7,571 bases of DNA from Kiritimatiellales bacterium. GTDB taxonomy: Bacteria > Verrucomicrobiota > Kiritimatiellia > Kiritimatiellales > Pontiellaceae. This document shows positions 6,360 through 7,571 of the stretch, in pieces; the first letter of the stretch is position 1; each line of letters begins with the position of its first letter. The notes beneath the pieces were generated by a model, which was given only the letters and a program-made list of their open reading frames with translations, ran no database searches and was not told where the DNA came from. The position numbers were made by a program, and so were the translations under genes. Location of the stretch: the NCBI GenBank assembly GCA_021734595.1, contig JAIPIO010000195.1, positions 1 to 7,571 on the forward strand, given 5' to 3'.

Positions 6360-6577
6360 CATGCCGGACGGGCATCCCCGAAAAACCCCATGTCTTGGGA
6401 AACGGCATGTCAGAATTCAAGTGGGCTGGTTTTTCCAAAGATTGGAAGAAAAATTCCAGTCATTGGAACTGTGGTTCCCCGCCACCTCGGCGGACCCCGC
6501 TCCGGCATCGGCGTTTAACGCGAACAGAATCAACGCTTTGCCGACAAAAACCGTGCATTAATAATCATAAATTTATC
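6360..6577. other. Intergenic region downstream of the transglutaminase-like gene
   Basis: This stretch holds a 7-base inverted repeat (CATGCCG 6360-6366, CGGCATG 6403-6409), a phased pair of TTCCA-N5-TGGAA palindromes (6433-6468), and an AT-rich segment (6551-6577) before the csp promoter. I see no clear U-tract terminator for the gene that ends at 6359, and no credible gene. Confidence 0.6.
6433..6468. repeat. Pair of TTCCA-N5-TGGAA palindromes, centres 21 bp apart
   Basis: TTCCAAAGATTGGAA (6433-6447) and TTCCAGTCATTGGAA (6454-6468) are separated by six purines. Their centres (6440 and 6461) are 21 bp apart, two turns of B-DNA, so both would face the same side of the helix. A similar pair lies at 7027-7062. 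Confidence 0.85.
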
Positions 6578-6606
6578 TTGGTTAATGCGAAAACTCCGCT
6601 TATGTT
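6578..6606 (+). promoter_or_regulatory. Promoter of the cold-shock gene
   Basis: TTGGTT (6578-6583) and TATGTT (6601-6606) are separated by exactly 17 bases and preceded by an AT-rich stretch (6555-6577) that could act as an UP element. Transcription starting near 6613 would give a leader of roughly 107 bases, in keeping with the long leaders of cspA-type genes. Confidence 0.65.
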
Positions 6607-6681
6607 CTCGACATTCTGTTGATCAGGAAGGTCGGCAGACGAATATCGGTTGGTTCCAAGGTGGAATCGGCTTTAACAAAA

Positions 6682-6699
6682 TGCCGGCCAAAACCGGCA
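6682..6699 (+). promoter_or_regulatory. Hairpin in the csp 5' leader
   Basis: TGCCGG (6682-6687) pairs perfectly with CCGGCA (6694-6699) around the loop CCAAAA. It ends about 11 bases before the purine-rich ribosome binding site (GAGAG, 6711-6715). Csp leaders commonly form temperature-sensitive structures; this may be such an element, but only the hairpin itself is seen. Confidence 0.55.
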
Positions 6700-6719
6700 G
6701 GTAACAAAGTGAGAGTATT

Positions 6720-6932
6720 ATGTCAGAATTAGCATCAGGCACCGTAAAGTGGTTTAACGACGAAAAAGGATTTGGTTTTATTGAGCAGGAAGGCGGAGCG
6801 GATGTATTCGTTCACTTCAGCGCAATTAACACCACCGGGCGGCGCTCGCTCCAGGAAGGACAGAAAGTGACCTTCGAAGTGGTAGACGGCCAGAAAGGCC
6901 TGCAGGCGGAAAACGTTTCCATCGTTGGCTAA
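6720..6932 (+). CDS. Cold-shock domain protein (CspA family)
   Basis: This 70-residue protein is a single cold-shock domain, a five-stranded OB fold that binds single-stranded RNA and DNA and acts as an RNA chaperone. TVKWFNDEKGFGFI contains RNP1 (KGFGFI, residues 16-21) and DVFVHFSAI contains RNP2 (VFVHF, 29-33). The end AENVSIVG and the overall length are typical of the family. The start at 6720 fits the conserved SGTVKWFN opening, with GTGAGAG as the ribosome binding site. It is transcribed alone, with its own promoter, structured leader and terminator. Which csp paralogue it is cannot be told, nor whether cold induces it. Confidence 0.97.
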   Translation: MSELASGTVKWFNDEKGFGFIEQEGGADVFVHFSAINTTGRRSLQEGQKVTFEVVDGQKGLQAENVSIVG

Positions 6933-6960
6933 CGCACACTGCACCGCAACACACTATATA

Positions 6961-6996
6961 GCCGCTCCCGCCTCGTGCAGGAGCGGCTTCTTTTTT
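6961..6996 (+). terminator. Rho-independent terminator of csp
   Basis: GCCGCTCC (6961-6968) pairs with GGAGCGGC (6980-6987) around an 11-base loop and is followed by TTCTTTTTT (6988-6996). It lies about 28 bases after the csp stop codon. Confidence 0.93.
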
Positions 6997-7026
6997 CCCG
7001 GGCGCTGGAAGTTTTTCTCGAACGCA

Positions 7027-7062
7027 TTGCAACGGTTGGAACCATTCTTCCAACGACTGGAA
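7027..7062. repeat. Second phased palindrome pair, centres 21 bp apart
   Basis: TTGCAACGGTTGGAA (7027-7041, one base off the motif) and TTCCAACGACTGGAA (7048-7062, exact) have centres at 7034 and 7055, the same 21-bp spacing and the same six-base gap as the pair at 6433-6468. A further degenerate copy, TTCCCGGGCGCTGGAA, lies at 6995-7010 and merges with the terminator tail. Confidence 0.8.
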
Positions 7063-7136
7063 AACCCTGCCTTTTGGCTTGAGTCGCCTATGCAATCAAT
7101 TAATGTTCACGTTCATTTGAAGATCAGGAAAAAGCA

Positions 7137-7571
7137 ATGAAAGATATACGAATAGGCATTCTGGGATTCGGCACGGTGGGTGCCGGTGTGGTTGAGGGTA
7201 TCCAGCAAAACGGGGAGCTCATGGCGGAGCGCACCGGAATCAGGCCGGTGATCGCCAAAATTGCCGATCTGGATATCACCACCGACCGCGGCGTGCAGGT
7301 AGACAAAAGCCTGCTGACGACCGACGCCGCAGCGGTGATTAATGACGAAACCATCGACCTGATCGTTGAGCTGATCGGCGGAACCACGGCCGCGCGCACC
7401 TTCACCCTGCAGTCGCTGCGCGCCGGCAAACCGGTCGTGACGGCCAACAAGGCGCTGCTGGCCGACCACGGCCAGGAAATCTTCAGGACCCCGCAGGAAA
7501 ACAACACCGGCATCTATTATGAAGCCGCCGTCGGCGGCGGCATCCCGATCCTGCGCTCGCAACGCGCGGGG
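7137..7571 (+). CDS. hom: Homoserine dehydrogenase, N-terminal part
   Basis: These are the first 145 residues; the gene runs off the window and the family is usually about 430 residues long. The enzyme reduces aspartate semialdehyde to homoserine with NAD(P)H, the branch to threonine and methionine. The Rossmann motif is RIGILGFGTVGAGVV (5-19), with glycines at 10, 12 and 15. Then come IDLIVELIGG (73-82), AGKPVVTANKALLA (96-109) with the conserved lysine of the TANK motif, and YYEAAVGGGIPI (127-138), the conserved segment before the substrate site. The start is the ATG at 7137 with AGGAA at 7126-7130. There is no aspartokinase fused at the N-terminus, so this is the stand-alone form. A promoter after the palindrome pair is likely, but no clear -35/-10 pair stands out. 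Confidence 0.96.
   Translation, partial: MKDIRIGILGFGTVGAGVVEGIQQNGELMAERTGIRPVIAKIADLDITTDRGVQVDKSLLTTDAAAVINDETIDLIVELIGGTTAARTFTLQSLRAGKPVVTANKALLADHGQEIFRTPQENNTGIYYEAAVGGGIPILRSQRAG

Noticed and set aside
5478..6362. Long minus-strand open frame (294 codons) opposite the transglutaminase-like gene
   Set aside because: It is a mirror of C-rich third positions in the plus-strand gene; its translation is a monotonous run of V, G, A, D and E without motifs, and the plus-strand protein is far more convincing.
6360..6409. Inverted repeat CATGCCG/CGGCATG after the 4632 gene as a terminator
   Set aside because: The spacer is 36 bases and there is no T-run on the plus strand; a Rho-independent terminator is not supported.
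6361..6622. Short plus-strand open frames between the 4632 gene and csp
   Set aside because: No ribosome binding sites and basic, motif-free products; they owe their FQ-x-LE-like stretch to the palindromes.
386..7062. CRISPR array or transposon end repeats as an explanation of the palindromes
   Set aside because: The copies are irregularly spaced, lie inside intact conserved genes, and have no spacers, transposase or target duplications near them.
7079..7107. TTGAGT-17-AATGTT as the hom promoter
   Set aside because: The -10 matches the consensus poorly; too weak to list as a feature.

Overview
The window is a piece of bacterial chromosome of moderately high GC with tightly packed genes. It carries ordinary housekeeping genes (pyrimidine synthesis, homoserine dehydrogenase, a cold-shock protein, a proline tRNA) mixed with poorly described genes. 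The PyrK plus class 1B PyrD pair, which is NAD-linked and does not use quinone, and an FMN-binding/YgbA pair fit an anaerobe or facultative anaerobe. A dense set of TTCCA-N5-TGGAA palindromes and the family-like look of several unnamed proteins suggest the PVC group, possibly Kiritimatiellota. That placement is inference from general resemblance, not shown by a marker gene here.

Layout. Positions 2-3204 (+) hold four genes with overlapping ends: the 3' part of pyrK, pyrD, a membrane-anchored unknown that looks cut short at its C-terminus, and a lipoprotein resembling two tandem degenerate retropepsin-like domains. Converging on it with an 11-base gap is a two-gene minus-strand unit (4057-3216): a membrane-anchored FMN-binding protein, and a cysteine-rich YgbA-type protein of the nitrous-oxide-stimulated-promoter family. 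These two are coupled by an ATGA overlap. Positions 4058-4418 hold no gene. tRNA-Pro(GGG) lies on the minus strand at 4495-4419, with a good promoter just upstream of it. Diverging from the tRNA is a 575-residue protein (4632-6359) with a transglutaminase-like Cys/His signature and no visible ribosome binding site. Then come an intergenic region with a phased palindrome pair, a csp gene with its own promoter, structured leader and terminator, a second phased palindrome pair, and the start of hom, which runs off the window end.

How the parts work together. PyrK and PyrD form the dihydroorotate dehydrogenase 1B complex, with PyrK passing electrons between NAD and PyrD through FAD and a 2Fe-2S cluster. 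The two downstream genes are probably co-transcribed with them, but nothing ties them to pyrimidine metabolism. The FMN-binding and YgbA proteins probably act together in redox or nitrosative-stress physiology, but this rests on family knowledge only.

The strongest unexplained signal is the 15-bp palindrome TTCCA-N5-TGGAA. It occurs eight times exactly, against roughly 0.01 expected by chance under uniform base composition. It lies in coding DNA in all three codon phases and in intergenic pairs whose centres are exactly 21 bp apart.
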